Source: Reticulitermes speratus | Taxonomy: Eukaryota; Arthropoda; Insecta; Blattodea; Rhinotermitidae | Length of the DNA stretch: 64,000 nt | Reading direction: 5' to 3' | Assembly (NCBI GenBank): GCA_021186555.1 | Contig: JAJKFL010000013.1 | Location: 12,145,243 to 12,209,242, forward strand | Shown: positions 34,930 through 46,745 of the stretch, one piece after another | Layout: each line of letters begins with the position of its first letter | Numbering within the stretch: the stretch's first letter is position 1 | Made by a program: the position numbers and the translations under genes | Notes under the pieces: model-generated | What the model saw: only the letters and a program-made list of their open reading frames with translations | What the model was told of the DNA's origin: nothing | Databases searched by the model: none

Positions 34930-35478
34930 AACTAACTAACTACATGGAGCAGAGTCCTTCTTGAGAAGCTAACAGGTCCTCAGCTAGTCAAGAAATTCCC
35001 CGCGTTTTATGAAACCCGAAGGTTCATTACCGCACTCACAAGAGCCCGCCACCTGTCCCTATCCTGAGCCATATCAATCCAGTCCATGCCCCCCCATCCC
35101 ACTTCTTGAAGAACCATTTTAATATTATCCTCCCATCTACGCCTGGGTCTTCCAAGTGGTCTCCTTCCCTCAGGTCTCCCCACCAAAACCCTGTATGCAC
35201 CTCTCCCCTCACCCATACGTGCTACATGCCCCGCCCACCTCATTCTTCTCGATTTGATCACCCAAATGATATTTGGTGGTGAGTACATATCATTAAGTTC
35301 CTCCTTATGTAGTCTTCTCCACTCCCCTGTTACCCCGTCCCTCTTAGGCCCAACTATCCTCCTCAGCACCCTATTCTCGAACACCTTCAGTCTATGTTCA
35401 TCCCTCAATGTGAGAGACCAAGTCTCACACCCATACAAAACAACAGGCAAAATTATAGTTCTATATATCTTAATCTTT
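34930..35478 (-). mobile_element. 5'-truncated RTE-like LINE with intact C-terminal ORF
   Basis: A 13-bp target duplication, CCCCACACGAATT, flanks it (34917-34929 and 35479-35491). On the minus strand an open frame of about 155 codons (35478 to 35007) encodes the region C-terminal to the reverse transcriptase. Motifs are [36 protein letters not shown] and the end [16 protein letters not shown]. The 3'UTR ends in a GTTA-type tail. The open frame and exact target duplication mark it as the youngest LINE insertion in the window. It lacks the endonuclease and catalytic parts and cannot act alone. The first three residues of the ORF come from the flank. Confidence 0.92.
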
Positions 35479-35730
35479 CCCCACACGAATTGCCTTGGTA
35501 TTTAACTCGGGCTTCAGCAGCAAGAAACCAGGAAACAAATACCTGAGCCGAAGTGTACAACGCCCCGTCCTATATACCGATAGCTGCACAGAGTTATTTT
35601 GGCGACAATTGCCACCTGGCCTACATGTCCGTAAACAAAAGAATGACTTGCTAAACGCGCACAGAATTTCAAAAATCAGGTTCCTGCGCGTGCGTGTACA
35701 TGTGCGTGTGCGCATGTGATTGCGCGCAAG

Positions 35731-35786
35731 TGTGTGTGCGCACGCGCGCATGTGTGTGTGTGCGCACGCGCGCATGTGTGTGTGTA
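35731..35786. repeat. Alternating purine-pyrimidine tract
   Basis: 56 bp of unbroken Y-R alternation made of TG and CG steps, including two copies of TGTGCGCACGCGCGCATG. Upstream, 35686-35730 is also mostly alternating. Confidence 0.9.
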
Positions 35787-36584
35787 GACATGGCGAAACA
35801 AATCTGGCACGCTTGATCTTGTTTGTTTAACTTTATCAGCCTTTACGTCAAGAAGACGATAAACATTACAGTTTCAGTCGTCATGTTACTGCACATAATA
35901 AGAGAAAAAGAAATAATACGTAACCTGTTTAACGCATCTATGGTATTCAGATGCGTTCGGTGGACCATCGTTGACTTCTGAATACACAGTTAAGGGAATC
36001 TACACATAGCACAAGAATTCGTATTTACTTCCAAAACCTTCAAACTTAGGGCAAAGTGTGTTCGACACAAAATGTTTTCCATTTCCCCCCTGATAAATTT
36101 CAAAAGTGTTTCAATCTTCACGTAAAGTGACCTGTGTTTTACGATTTTAATCAAAATTATAACGTGTCCACAAATTTTAGTAAAACCCTCCCAAATCAAG
36201 TTTTGTAAAAATCCGTCCGTCGGTTCTCAAATTGTTACATGCACACACGCAGATATGGTCTATACACTACCCCCCGGATTTTAATTTGTGCCGCGTAATA
36301 TAGCCCCCTGACACACAAGTGACTTCTGAGTATCGTGCTTGCTGTAGGCAATATTATGAGCACAGTGTGAGGTCACAGAAGTCAGCCCAACTGAGCTAAC
36401 AACAGAACCAACACAGCACCATACCAAGCCACTTCCGACAGCAATGATGGGCTCAACATGCCGCTAACCATTGGTTGCGGAAAGAAAATGGGAGAAAATA
36501 AAACTTAAAATAGGAATCACGCATTTTTGTTACAAAAGAATGTGTGGATCGTGTGAATATTAAATGAAACAATTGCACAGAAGC

Positions 36585-36598
36585 TCCCCCCCCCCCCC
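36585..36598. repeat. Poly(C) run
   Basis: 14 consecutive C. A run of 18 C lies at 45458-45475, with further runs near 45877 and 46777. Such runs are places where assembly length is uncertain. Confidence 0.9.
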
Positions 36599-36654
36599 GT
36601 CGGTATCTCTACTTTGGCGTACTGAAAAGGCTAACGTGGCCAAATGATCTCAAG

Positions 36655-36905
36655 AGCTATGCCGGCGGTAGCGTAGCTAGTGACAGGGCCTGCCATGCCG
36701 TACAGGACAAACGTGATGACCCAGACCAAAAGGGATATTCTGGTCCTACAGGTTTGGGGTTGGGCGTAGTGTTCAAAACTGCACCCCTTAGAGTCTTTAA
36801 TTGTCGAGAAGCTTGTAACAATTGCGGCCGGGCGGAAACATCTGACAACAGAAGAGGCCAAGGTTGACAATGGACTGTAGCGCCGGTAGAAGAAGAAGAA
36901 CTTAG
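36655..36905 (+). mobile_element. Retroelement 3' fragment or SINE with GAA tail
   Basis: Starts with GCCGGCGGTAGCGTAGC, ends with GACTGTAGCGCCGGTAGAAGAAGAAG. The GAA-repeat tail and sequence style are those of non-LTR retroelement ends in insects. The ORFs on the minus strand (36631-36911) are by-products. Confidence 0.5.
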
Positions 36906-36954
36906 GCACACGTTACAGGTGTTCTTTATACACTTGCGCAGTGATGAACATATA

Positions 36955-37140
36955 GAGTCGAACTCGGTTTTAACGTCATTAAGTGGACTGAATATTTTGT
37001 GTCGTTATAAACGAGTGTTGTTATAACCGAGGAGTATAATGTTATGGTTAACAGTGAGGAATTAATTGGTACCAACAAAATATCTGACGTTATAGATGAG
37101 GTGTCGCAACAACCGATGTCGTTATAACCGGGTTTGACTG
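36955..37140. mobile_element. Tc1/mariner (pogo-like) MITE
   Basis: The left end GAGTCGAACTCGGTTTTAACG and the reverse complement of the right end, CAGTCAAACCCGGTTATAACG, agree at about 17 of 21 positions. A TA precedes the left end (36953-36954); the right TA has mutated to TG. The interior repeats GTTATAA/CGTTATA motifs and has no ORF. Confidence 0.75.
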
Positions 37141-37264
37141 TGTGTCATTCCTGGGGTTAGAGCTGTCTGCTTTCATGGAGGCCTCTGTGTTGTCTAATCA
37201 AAATGGCCACAATGAAAATTGTGCTGTTGCGGCACAGGCAAGGCTATGACAGCAGATCAGTAGG

Positions 37265-40200
37265 AACAACAACAACAACAACAATAGCTTCAAAATTCAT
37301 GAGCTCTAAAACACTTTGTTCGCTTGCATCGTGAAAAATAAATGTCATGATACACTTTTTTTCTTTTGCAAGGTGAGTGGTTCGCATGTCAGTCGGAACA
37401 CCCGCAATCTAAGATTGTCGTCATTTTACTGAGGCCCTCCCAGCAAACATTGGGGCAATACCTACATTGGGACACGACCAATTCTTTCCCGATCTTTTCC
37501 TATCAAGGAACGATCAGTTATCCTACCACGGACACTCCACTGCATGAGATGCTGCCAGCACGGTCGAATAATAGAAGCGAAACGCTCGCGTCAGGCTCCA
37601 CAAATTGTGCATAGTCCACCAATCGCTTAGCACTGTCCAGTGTAACTCGATGTTAATTCGATGTCGGACCTATAAGGATTAAATATTATTTATATTACTT
37701 TTGGCTTCAAAGGCATGACACAGACACTGTCATTCTGTACCGCAAGCTGTCTTATCTGGAAACAAAGTGTTTGATCAAGCACGTTTCTTCTCGACTGCAG
37801 GTGCTACTAATAGGATCAAAGGAAAAATACTAGAAATGACTTGGCTCTTTCTCCCCTGACCTGACTCACTTCCGATATGAAGTTTTAAGGGTGGAGTTCT
37901 TAAAGAAACCCCTTATGAGCTCGAGGGTAGACTACTTAAAACCCAAAAATAAGATAGGCTACGATAAACGTTTTAAAAGCTTTGCTTGTGAATTAGTTCC
38001 AGTCAACTGACATTCCATTATAAAAACTGCTGAAATTTGTGCCCACTCGAGGACCCACACTTATACCTGTGTCGCTTAAGTATGCACTCTCTGGGCTCAA
38101 TAACTTCCCAGTACTGATACAAAACTTGTCATACAAAATCTATGTAGCTTAAACTGTGGTATCATACGCGTTTCCGGCCACAAATTCAATGACTGGAAAA
38201 ACAGAGGTGAGATATTACTTCCTAATCTGAAGTTTATTTAAATACTATTTTAAGACAGTTTCCGTATCACAAAAAACACACTGTCTCCATTACAAAGACT
38301 AGCCAGTTAGTGCTGTTTAGGGACACAATCTTTGTGAATTGTGGGCAAAATTATGAGTTTCTAAATCTTCGAGTATGTGGTCGATAAGTCCGTCGCTGTT
38401 CTTAGTTAAGACTGACTCCTCTTCAATACGTAAATCCAACGATGCCCATTGTCATATCTGGGCCGTGCATACCAGGAAGCAGACATACAAATATAGTTAA
38501 CACTGACAATCTCATTTATTTTGTGCGTCATTCTGTCAAATACCGGCTCAGTGGTACCAACATTACTTTTTCCTTCTTGGACTTCTTGACCCTTGAAGAT
38601 GGGACCGATACGTTGTCCCGAAATGTCTGTAAACAATTACCACACGACGCCGCGCAATATCCCAGAAGAGCATAGATCTCATCAACATCGCGGCGGAAGC
38701 CTGAAATCACGGTTAACATTTCCATCCGTTTGTCATGGATCAGTGTCAAGTAGTTCCACAATGTTAATGAGTCCTTATTCTGAGACCTCTACGGAAAGTA
38801 AAGCCTACAATTACAACCACGAGACAGGTCAGGGAGAATACGTGAATCTCGATGGAAGTTAAAATAATCCTTGCAATTTATATCCTTAAATAATCTATAA
38901 AAGAAAAATATTTATAAACAAAGAAAGCAATAGGATGGACAGTACCGAGCTGCCTCTTTTCGACCAAGGATATGATGGAGAACGCCCAGACATGAAATGT
39001 GCTTAGTATGCCTGCCACGGATGTTAAAGTGATGTACAAGTACTGGGATAGAGTTCTTGGATGCTATTTGAATACTCATTTCCAGTCTCTTTCAATCACA
39101 TGAGTAAACGTAGCAATATTATTTTACACTACACGGTATAATACCGAAAAATCCAATCTGGGTGATCAACTGACACTGTTACTTGCGTCACATACTTTTT
39201 CAAAAACATGTACAGTTTTGATAAATTGTATCACACAATTTTTGTAAATTTTCTTTTCCTGTATTAGGGTACATACAGACTGTTGAATATGAAACTTTCC
39301 ACGTTCTAATGGCTTGGCTGGTATTGTCACATCCGGGTTAGCTGGTCAAAACCTCTCACAGAAACTTAACCAAAACAAAATTCCATGAGCAAGAACTTTA
39401 CCAAATACTAAGCATTACTTCAGTACAGTGAACAAAAGTATACTTCAGTTACGCTTCCCTCTAATATGCTCTGAATTCAATACAGTAGCTGACGTACCGT
39501 TTGTTGTAAGTTCCTGAAGATCGCAACGTACAAGCGAAACAACGTATAACATACCCTCCGTACGCATTAATTAAATTAACAACCAGTTTGGCCGATGAAG
39601 ATCCCGCATTGCCAAAGACAAATCGTTAATCCAAGCCCGGGCAAAGTCTAACGAATTGGTCACCTGACTTGTCAAGCTAAAACGAAACAACGTGGTTCGG
39701 GACAATGTTTAACGAGGAACGCCTTTCCTGTAATTCTGTCCACAACAGTCAGTTAATACAAAAACAAATGTGCTGTACCAAACCACCCCATTCATTTATT
39801 TCTCATTGTTCGAGCGCTAAGTCGGAAACCGTCAAGCAAACTTTAATTTTCCACATCCAGAGAACATTCCATGCACTGGAAATCCTCGACCAAAAACTTC
39901 ACGCATTAACATCGGTGGACAAATCTGTGAACGCAGAGAATCTGACAGCCGTGTAGGGGAGGGGGGAGATTGATTGTGGATAATTATTGTCGTACGAGTC
40001 CAAAGACACACCAACATATGTGAGACCACCCAGCCAGCCACCAGATAGAACTACATACACATCAGTCACGGAATTTGTATCATGTTTGTCACTCTAATGA
40101 CGCAGTATCAACGCAAGATACTTTGTAGTACTTATGGCTATTAGGAACTGTAACGACGGAAGGGTCGAAAGGGAAACATGAATAATTCACATTTCTACAA

Positions 40201-40390
40201 GAACGTGCAACTGAGTTCTCCTTTATCCAGCACATTATTATGCTTTGTTATTGGCCCATTTGTCGTGGTCGTTTCTCAGGATAGTGATGGTGATAATGAC
40301 GACGATGATCCTGCCGTGCGTCTCTGCTACTTACTAACATTTATAGAAAATCTTAATCTTCGGTAATCATTCACATTTCCGTTACAGCAT
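37265..40390. other. Gene-poor stretch
   Basis: Holds an (AAC)n tract at about 37265-37285 and a hammerhead-like repeat fragment near 38590-38690. Weak MITE-like sequence lies near 38240-38360, along with many short ORFs without homology I can recognise. The ORFs at 37366-37614 and 38528-38862 lack coding support. Confidence 0.5.
38593..38690 (+). repeat. Degenerate hammerhead-like repeat fragment
   Basis: TTGAAGA (38593-38599), stem II GGGAC (38601-38605) with GTCCC (38615-38619), and GAAATGTC (38620-38627) follow the hammerhead layout, with C3 mutated to T. The continuation (CACACGACGCCGCGCAATAT) resembles repeat text seen more weakly at 63484-63650. Probably a relic of a Penelope-like element. 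Confidence 0.4.
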
Positions 40391-40394
40391 AATC

Positions 40395-40720
40395 CTTCTT
40401 CATCAGCTAATAGTTCCTCATCTAGTGAAGAAATCCCCCCAAATTTTATGGAACCCGGAGGTTCCTTGGCGTCTTCACAACAACCGGTCACTTGTTCGTA
40501 ACCTGAGCCAAATTAATGCAATACACACCCTCCCATTCTAATTATTTAAGATCCATTCAATATTAGCGTTCCACCTAGGCCTATGTCTTCCAAGTTGTCT
40601 CTTTCCTTCAGGTTTCTCCACCAAAATCCTGTATACATTTCTCTTTTCCCCCCATTCGTCTCCTTTATAAGGCATTAAATTAGTTGATGTTACTATAGCA
40701 GATGCATGTTTTCCGTACAT
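40395..40720 (-). mobile_element. Degenerate RTE-like LINE 3' end
   Basis: The minus strand keeps the NVYRILVEKPEGKRQLGRHRPRW relic (equivalent to [22 protein letters not shown] in the copy at 34930-35478) and the 3'UTR landmark TCTAGTGAAGAAATCCCCCC...GGAACCCGGAGGTTCC. Confidence 0.7.
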
Positions 40721-41110
40721 TTTTATTTTTGGCGTGTCCCAAAGAAAATTACCATACCTTTCCGCATGGTTTTATATCCGTCTGTCCGTCCGCCTGTACA
40801 ATTAGAGAACCGTTGCATGAAGTTTCATGAAATGTAATTTATATTGAGTACTTACTATAAATTTTGTTGGTGTATCTAATTTTCTTTAAAACTGGCATTA
40901 AAATTAATGTCCACTCTACATGAAAACCTACGCATGGTGCTGCGTGTTTCGTGAGTGTAACTTACTAAATATTTATCCGAGAGAAAAATGTTTCCAGGTA
41001 ACGTCGTAGGGAAAATGAAACATATTGTTTTCCCAATATGCTCTTTGCGTAAATCCACAACCTTCTACGTAATTAAACCACAATTGTTTTAGTGACGTCC
41101 AGAGGCACAG

Positions 41111-41352
41111 TTAACTGTTTAAAGACTAAGTATAATATGAATTACATATAATTATTCAGATCGTACCGCGCATTAAACACGTTGCGTCTCGGTCATAAAA
41201 CCCAAAAAGATAATGTTGTATAGGGAAATAAGCGCCGTCTGTCCTGAAAGACAAATAAAATATACAAATACACATTGTATGGACAGAAAGTAGAATTGTT
41301 GAATGTTAAACCTGGTGGTAATTAGATTAACCACTAGAACGTAAAGGGTTAA
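41111..41352 (+). mobile_element. piggyBac-like MITE
   Basis: TTAA occurs at both boundaries (41111-41114 and 41349-41352). The right end reads TAAAGGG and the left end a decayed CTGTTTAAAGAC. Body landmarks: CGTACCGCGCA, GTATAGGGAAATAA, GTTAAACCTGGTGGTA and AACCACTAG. TTAA targets and CCCT...AGGG ends are piggyBac hallmarks. Confidence 0.65.
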
Positions 41353-41689
41353 TGTAATGCTTCTTACATTTTGTGCTAATGCTGGGATTCCCTCAAAAAT
41401 TATCTTCTGACCTGTTCTTGGGTAGTTTATTTAAAATGTCGTATCAGTTACAACTTATATAACTTATATTTAGGGGGATAAAAGAGGTAAAGTCGGACTG
41501 AACCAACAAATGATTACACATTTTTCTAAGAAAAAGGGAATTACAATCATTAATTAGGAACAGGACTTTTCGTACAAAAAGGCATCATATCAGCAGTTAA
41601 CAGAGCATAGTTCCTTAATGTGACAGTACTCTTCTGAATGTGTATTCCCCAACTCAGGATACAAGAGAAGGAAGAGAAATAGATATAGG

Positions 41690-41945
41690 GATTTAGTGGG
41701 ACAATCTGAAGGGGAAGGGACCGCTGAAAATACCTAAGAGTAGACGGGAAAATAATATTAAAATGGATCTTAAATATAATTCGACCATATCAACTGGATT
41801 CATCTGAAGCAGGATGAAAGCTAACAGCGGGCCTTTTGTGAACGCGGTAATGAACTTTGTGTTTTATTAAATATGGAGAATTTCTTGACTAGCTAAGAAA
41901 CTGTTAGCTTCTCAAGAAGGATTTCGCTCTATGAAGTTAGTACCA
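41690..41945 (+). mobile_element. Degenerate RTE-like LINE 3' end
   Basis: Retains GGAAAATAATATTAAAATGGA, GTGAACGCGGTAATGAA and the 3'UTR AATTTCTTGACTAGCTAAGAA...CTTCTCAAGAAGG, ending at GAAGTTAGTA. Badly decayed. Confidence 0.7.
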
Positions 41946-42329
41946 GCTACGGCTTTCATAGCACAATTTAGAAGAGAGGATGACTAAGTGTTATGAATCA
42001 GACGGGACAGAGGAGGCAGTGGTCAGTGCTGCGTACAAGGCTTTGCGTAGGGACTGCGGACAGTGATGAATGTCTCCAACTAACCACATGCATACTAGGA
42101 ATTTACTTTACACTTCAGGTGCGTGGTGAAAGGAATAACATATGGTTAAGTGGACAAGAACTGCGTATAAATGTGCTATTCTGGGAAAAGTTCAAAAGCT
42201 CATTAGAAGCTATTAACTCTTTAAGCACTCTGTAAGTACTACACATACAACCTCATTTAACGTTAAAAAACTGTACACTTGCCAACACATTGTATTTATA
42301 CGTTCAGTATGGTTTCACAATCTTCAATT

Positions 42330-42550
42330 CTTCAAAGCCCAGTGGTAACTATATGCACTAACAGCTTTAACACTCAAAATTTCTACGTTCTGCCCACACA
42401 GTGTATTTATGTGTTTTGTGTGGATCTCAGAACAAACAGCGATTATTTCCCTATACAGAGTTAAATAATTGTTTTTATAAGTCAGAGAATTGTGTGTTTA
42501 CTGCGCGGTACGAGCCGAATCTTTAACTACTGTACAACGCAGTATAATCT
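42330..42550 (-). mobile_element. Degenerate piggyBac-like MITE, minus orientation
   Basis: Reverse complement of the family body: TGCCCACACAGTGTATTTATGT, GCGATTATTTCCCTATACAG and TTTACTGCGCGGTACGA. Ends are not clear. Confidence 0.5.
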
Positions 42551-42774
42551 TAGTCTTAAAATGAAGCGTTAATCTAAACGCTATTCTTAGCAGAAGGACA
42601 AACTGACAAAGCCTGGGAACCTTACAAAAAAGAGTGTTCTTTCAGAAATCGGTGAGCATTGGATAGGAAAGTACTTTCACTTAGTCCTAAAGGTGTAAGA
42701 TTGAAAGAGTGGGTTTGTGTAATGGGGAAGCAGCTATTTTCCGACGTTATCTAGAAAAAATTCTTACTTCCATG

Positions 42775-43070
42775 CAGGGATGGGCAGCTCGACGAGCTTC
42801 GGAGCTGCACTTCAGGAGGCAACTTACGCAAGAGCTGCGTCTTTATTAATCCAGTCAACCGTACGGTAGCAACACTGCTCAATGCCTGAGAGAATGCAGT
42901 CAGCGCTCTGTTAGCGATACAAGAAAATACTGCTTTTAGTGAGTCCACTAGGTGAGCTAGTGGTCTGTTCTAGAGTGTTCTTTACGTGAAATTTAGATTA
43001 TTATTTGTTACAGACAACTTGTGCGAGCCGCACCAGTGACCGTGCACGAGCTGTGTTTTGGTCACCCCTG
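42775..43070. mobile_element. Possible hAT-like MITE
   Basis: Begins CAGGGATGGGCAGCTCG and ends with the reverse complement of CAGGGGTGACCAAAACACAGC, so the outer bases are inverted repeats (CAGGG.TG). No convincing 8-bp target duplication. Confidence 0.35.
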
Positions 43071-43630
43071 TTTTAACGCATGACAGACTGCTGGCTACAA
43101 GTCCGTACTGCAGCCTCAAGATCCCACGACAAACATCACTGTTCAAGGTTTTCGAGTTTTTCTTCGATCCTATAGCAATTTCTGTGTCCGTACCCAAATT
43201 TCACGTTACGCTATTTGCTTCGCATCCAGCCCTCCAATGTTAACATGATAAGTCCAACCTACAGCAACAGAGGCTTTACTTATTCTCTTTGCCCCAGTAC
43301 TAAGCCCGTGCTGCAAACCGTTCAAGTAATATGCGATCTAACACTTGTGACTTGGAAAAAAATTGGGTATGCAGTATCTTACACAAACAGTCCTGGGGAA
43401 GGAATAAGAACAAAGAAGCCAACCGACACGTAATTATCTCACGAACCCAAAGCAAAGTTCTGACCTAGCAACTAAGGAAACGAGGGAACCCCAAGACGCA
43501 ATTCACGGAAAATAAATTATTGTCAAACCCCTAGAGAAGTATTCGGAACGGAAATTGAGGCCAAAGGTGAATGAAAAATGGAAATTGTAGCAGTCGAAGG
43601 GACCTTATGATTTACTGGAAGGTACTAACT

Positions 43631-44030
43631 AACTCCATGGAGCACAGTCCTTCTTGAGAAGCTAACGGTTCTTCAGCTAGTCAAAATATTCTCCAAGTTT
43701 TATAAAACTCGAAGGTACATTACCGTGTTCACAACAGCCCGCCACTTGTCCCTTTCCTGAACACGATTAATCCAGTCCACGCCCTCCCACACTAGTTCTT
43801 TAAAACCTATTTAATATTACCATCCTCATCCACGCCTAGGTCTTTCAGGTGGTCTCTTTCCTTCAGATTTCCCCACCAAAATACTGTACACATTTCTCTT
43901 CGCCTCCATACGTGCCACGTGCCCTACATATCTCATCTTCATTTGATCACTCTAATAATATTCGTGAGAGGAACAAATAATACAGCTCCGCGTTATGCAG
44001 TTTTACACCCATACAAAATTTACTGGAAGC
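43631..44030 (-). mobile_element. Degenerate RTE-like LINE 3' end
   Basis: Minus strand 3'UTR (CTCCATGGAGTTAGTTAG tail at 43631 onward, AGCTAGTC/AAGCTAAC landmarks), then coding remnants of the C-terminal region with many lesions. A second small piece in + orientation ends near 44250. Confidence 0.7.
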
Positions 44031-44349
44031 AGCAAACAACAAAAACACGTAACAGAATTCTTGTCGTTAATGAAACAGGAAAGAAGGTCGCAAAATCCCG
44101 AAGCTTTCAGCCAGCTAAAACAACACCGCACACCCAAATGACGGAAAATGCCACCCTCATACGGGAACGAAATTTCGTCTTCCATGAAAGGCAGCGACTT
44201 TTGTAATTAACTGAGCTATTATCAGCTTCTCAGGCTCTATGAAGTTAAACAATTAGTCCATTAGTTGGTTAGGTAGCTTACTGATTGTTTCACTAGTGGG
44301 AGGAGAAATGTAACTCTCTCATTCTAAACCTCATCATTATATGGAGGTG

Positions 44350-44513
44350 AGTGGTCAACAACACGCCTTGGCCGCTTTACCCCCGTGGGTGGGCCCCAGA
44401 GTCGGTCTGGACGGATTTATGAGTAGAGAAAATGTCTTACCCATGGTAGGATTCGAACTCCGAATCGTCCAGCCCGCTGCCCGGTCACTATATCAACTAC
44501 ACTAACCTACCGG
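44350..44513 (-). mobile_element. tRNA-derived SINE, minus orientation
   Basis: On the minus strand the head carries GTTAGTGTAGTTGATATAGTG (A box) and GAGTTCGAATCCTACC (B box). The SINE body then reads CGTCCAGACCGACTCTGGGG and CCCACCCACGGGGG. Confidence 0.65.
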
Positions 44514-45584
44514 TAATTTATTCGTCAATGCCATTTTGATTTTGTATCGTCGTTGTAAACTGTTGGAACTCTGACATACCTTCCAATGGATATTAGACAT
44601 ATTTATATTAATAAAATTTCTAAATTCGCATGGTAGCCATGTTGGTATTATTTATGGTGGGAAGCAAACAGCATCTAGGGTTGAATGTCCTCTAGTACTA
44701 CGATACTCATAAGAAAACCAAACCTAATAAAATCCATTTATTCGAAATATATCAGGCAGGCATGGCTGTTTGTTTCTTGCCTGTGACCATCTAAACTTTA
44801 TCACAGTCACACGACAAAAATTGTTTTAAAAAAAGGACATTACTTCGTCTTTACCCATAAATTAAAGATGCAGACCACAAACGGAGCCACGTCTTTTTAG
44901 CAAGAAACTTTATTTCTACCGAGGATCGCAACACCTTTACGAGAAACCGAGATACATCAGGCTGATAGCACCTGATGCCACGAATGGACATAAATATTCA
45001 ATTTCAAACATTTTTTTGCTTCCTTTAAAGAGGGAGATGTGACGGTAAGCTGTTGGAATTTGTAAAGAAAATCCAATCTGTTAACAAGAAAGGCCATTCT
45101 TAAAATTTAAATAATCTGGCTTTTAAATCTCCGGCTGTGATTTGTCAAATGACAATGCATATTGACAACAACGTGGGTCATGGGTTGCGGGGTTTATCGG
45201 AAGCTTGTGGAGCACTTACAGATGAAGAAGTGCTGTTCCGTGTTGCCCGACGCTTCTTTGTCTTACATTCAATTACTGCTGTTACATTTGGTATGCAACA
45301 AGTGACCAGTAGCGAGATACGGACCGTGCAGGCCGGTGACAAATGTGAAACGTGGCTACCTTATATGCTTATCTTCTCAGTCACATTCAAAAAATAGTCT
45401 GTCTCGGCTTGTTTCCAAGGAAACAGGAACACAGAGTTACAACGTTTGACAGGACCGCCCCCCCCCCCCCCCCCCGTCTTGCAACTGATAATTTAGGGTT
45501 ATGAAATCCACCCTTATTACCGAGTATCTGCTCTTCGCCCGGGATATGGTTCCTTTATTTGCCAATATCACAACAGAAACTGAA

Positions 45585-45935
45585 CCAACAATATGGAGCA
45601 GAATCCATCTTGACTAGCTAGTAGTTTCTCAGCTAGTCAAGAACTCCCCGTACTTTATGGAACCCGAAGGTTCATTACTGTGTTCACAGCAGCATACCAC
45701 TTGTCTCTCTCCTCAGCCAGATCATTCCAGTCCACACACCCACCCAATTTCTTGAATATCCATTTTAATATTGTCCTCCCATCAAAGCCTGGGACTTCCA
45801 AGTTGTCTCTTTACATCAGGTTTCCCCATCAAAACCCTGTACGCATCTCTTCTGTTCCCCACACGTGCCACGTGCCCCCCCCCCCCCATCTCATTTTTCC
45901 AGATTTGATCACCCGAATAACATTTGATGATGAGT
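45585..45935 (-). mobile_element. Degenerate RTE-like LINE 3' end
   Basis: The minus strand frame retains MGGGGHVARVGNRRDAYRVL and LMGKPDVKRQLGSPRL, relics of the [12 protein letters not shown]...GRPRRRW region, followed by the common 3'UTR. A poly(C) run interrupts it near 45880. Confidence 0.75.
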
Positions 45936-46227
45936 ACAGAAGCTAAAACCTTAAAGCGAAATAGCATTAATTGTATCAAATGAAAGCACAGTCACGTAAA
46001 TAAGAAGACTGGAAATGACACGTCGAATTGAATGCAAAGCTGTGCTGCAGTTAACACTTGCTCATACGTAGTTCCGTAGTAGCTGTGATGGCAGGAGGTC
46101 AGAGTATAGGCTTTTCACACATACCTCTGGCTGTTCTCTGTTACTTACGCAGTACAAAACAAGAAACTGGCGTAATAGTTTATATTTTCAACCTGTTTAT
46201 AATTTTGCCTTTCTATACGAACATAAG

Positions 46228-46635
46228 GCCGATCCCAGTGGCCGCGCGGTCTAAGGCGTGGGTCTTCGGCCGCTCGTTTACTAGGATCGTGGGTTCGAAT
46301 CCCACCGGGGGCATGGATGTTTGTGTTGTGTTTGTCGTAAGGACGATAATATGGAACGTAAAGTGACATGAAGGACGAAAGGATTTAAACAGTACAAAAA
46401 TGGATCAAAGGGGAAAAACCCCGGACAGACAAAAAAAAAATTCCCACCGGGGGCATGGATGTCTGTCTCTTGTGAGTGTTGTGTGTTGTCAGGTAGAGGT
46501 CTCTGCGACGAGCTGGTCCCTCGTCCAGAGGAGTCCTGCCGACTGTGGTGTGTCTCAAATTTGAGTGATCATGAAACCTCGACGAAACGAGGAGGCCCAG
46601 GCCCATACAGGGCTGTCGAGCCACAGGAAAAAAAA
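46228..46635 (+). mobile_element. Chimeric (dimeric) tRNA-derived SINE
   Basis: One 13-bp target duplication, ATACGAACATAAG (46215-46227 and 46636-46648), encloses the whole unit. The first part has a tRNA-like head (GTGGCCGCGCGGTCTAAGGCG, GGGTTCGAATCCC) and a body of about 120 bp ending in ten A. The second part restarts inside the head at TTCCCACCGGGGGCATGGATG, continues with the body seen at 49803-50061 and ends in nine A. The reading GGIRTHDPSKRA on the minus strand is translated SINE, not a protein. Confidence 0.8.
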
Positions 46636-46659
46636 ATACGAACATAAGACAGGGGCCGA

Positions 46660-46745
46660 AACAGCTCAGGCCGTGTAGTGACTAGGATATAGGCTGGACT
46701 CCGACGAAAAGTCGTTCGATTACCGACTGGACTAACAGAATTGTT
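46660..46745 (+). repeat. tRNA-like SINE head
   Basis: GCCGAAACAGCTCAGGCCGTGTAGTGACTAGG as a rough A-box arm and GTCGTTCGATTACC as a rough B box. No body follows. Confidence 0.4.

Noticed and set aside
36631..36911. Overlapping minus-strand ORFs as a possible gene
   Set aside because: They lie inside a retroelement fragment with a GAA-repeat tail.
37366..37614. Possible exon after a T-rich tract ending GCAAG
   Set aside because: No downstream donor or partner exon and no recognisable domain; the pyrimidine tract alone is weak evidence.
46234..46310. tRNA gene candidates at SINE heads (also 16228-16305, 49810-49890, 60811-60885)
   Set aside because: A and B boxes are present but acceptor and anticodon arms do not pair, and SINE bodies or target duplications surround most of them.
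46145..46369. Minus-strand ORF with GGIRTHDPSKRAAEDPRL-type text
   Set aside because: This is the reverse translation of a tRNA-derived SINE head, a frequent spurious protein in databases.
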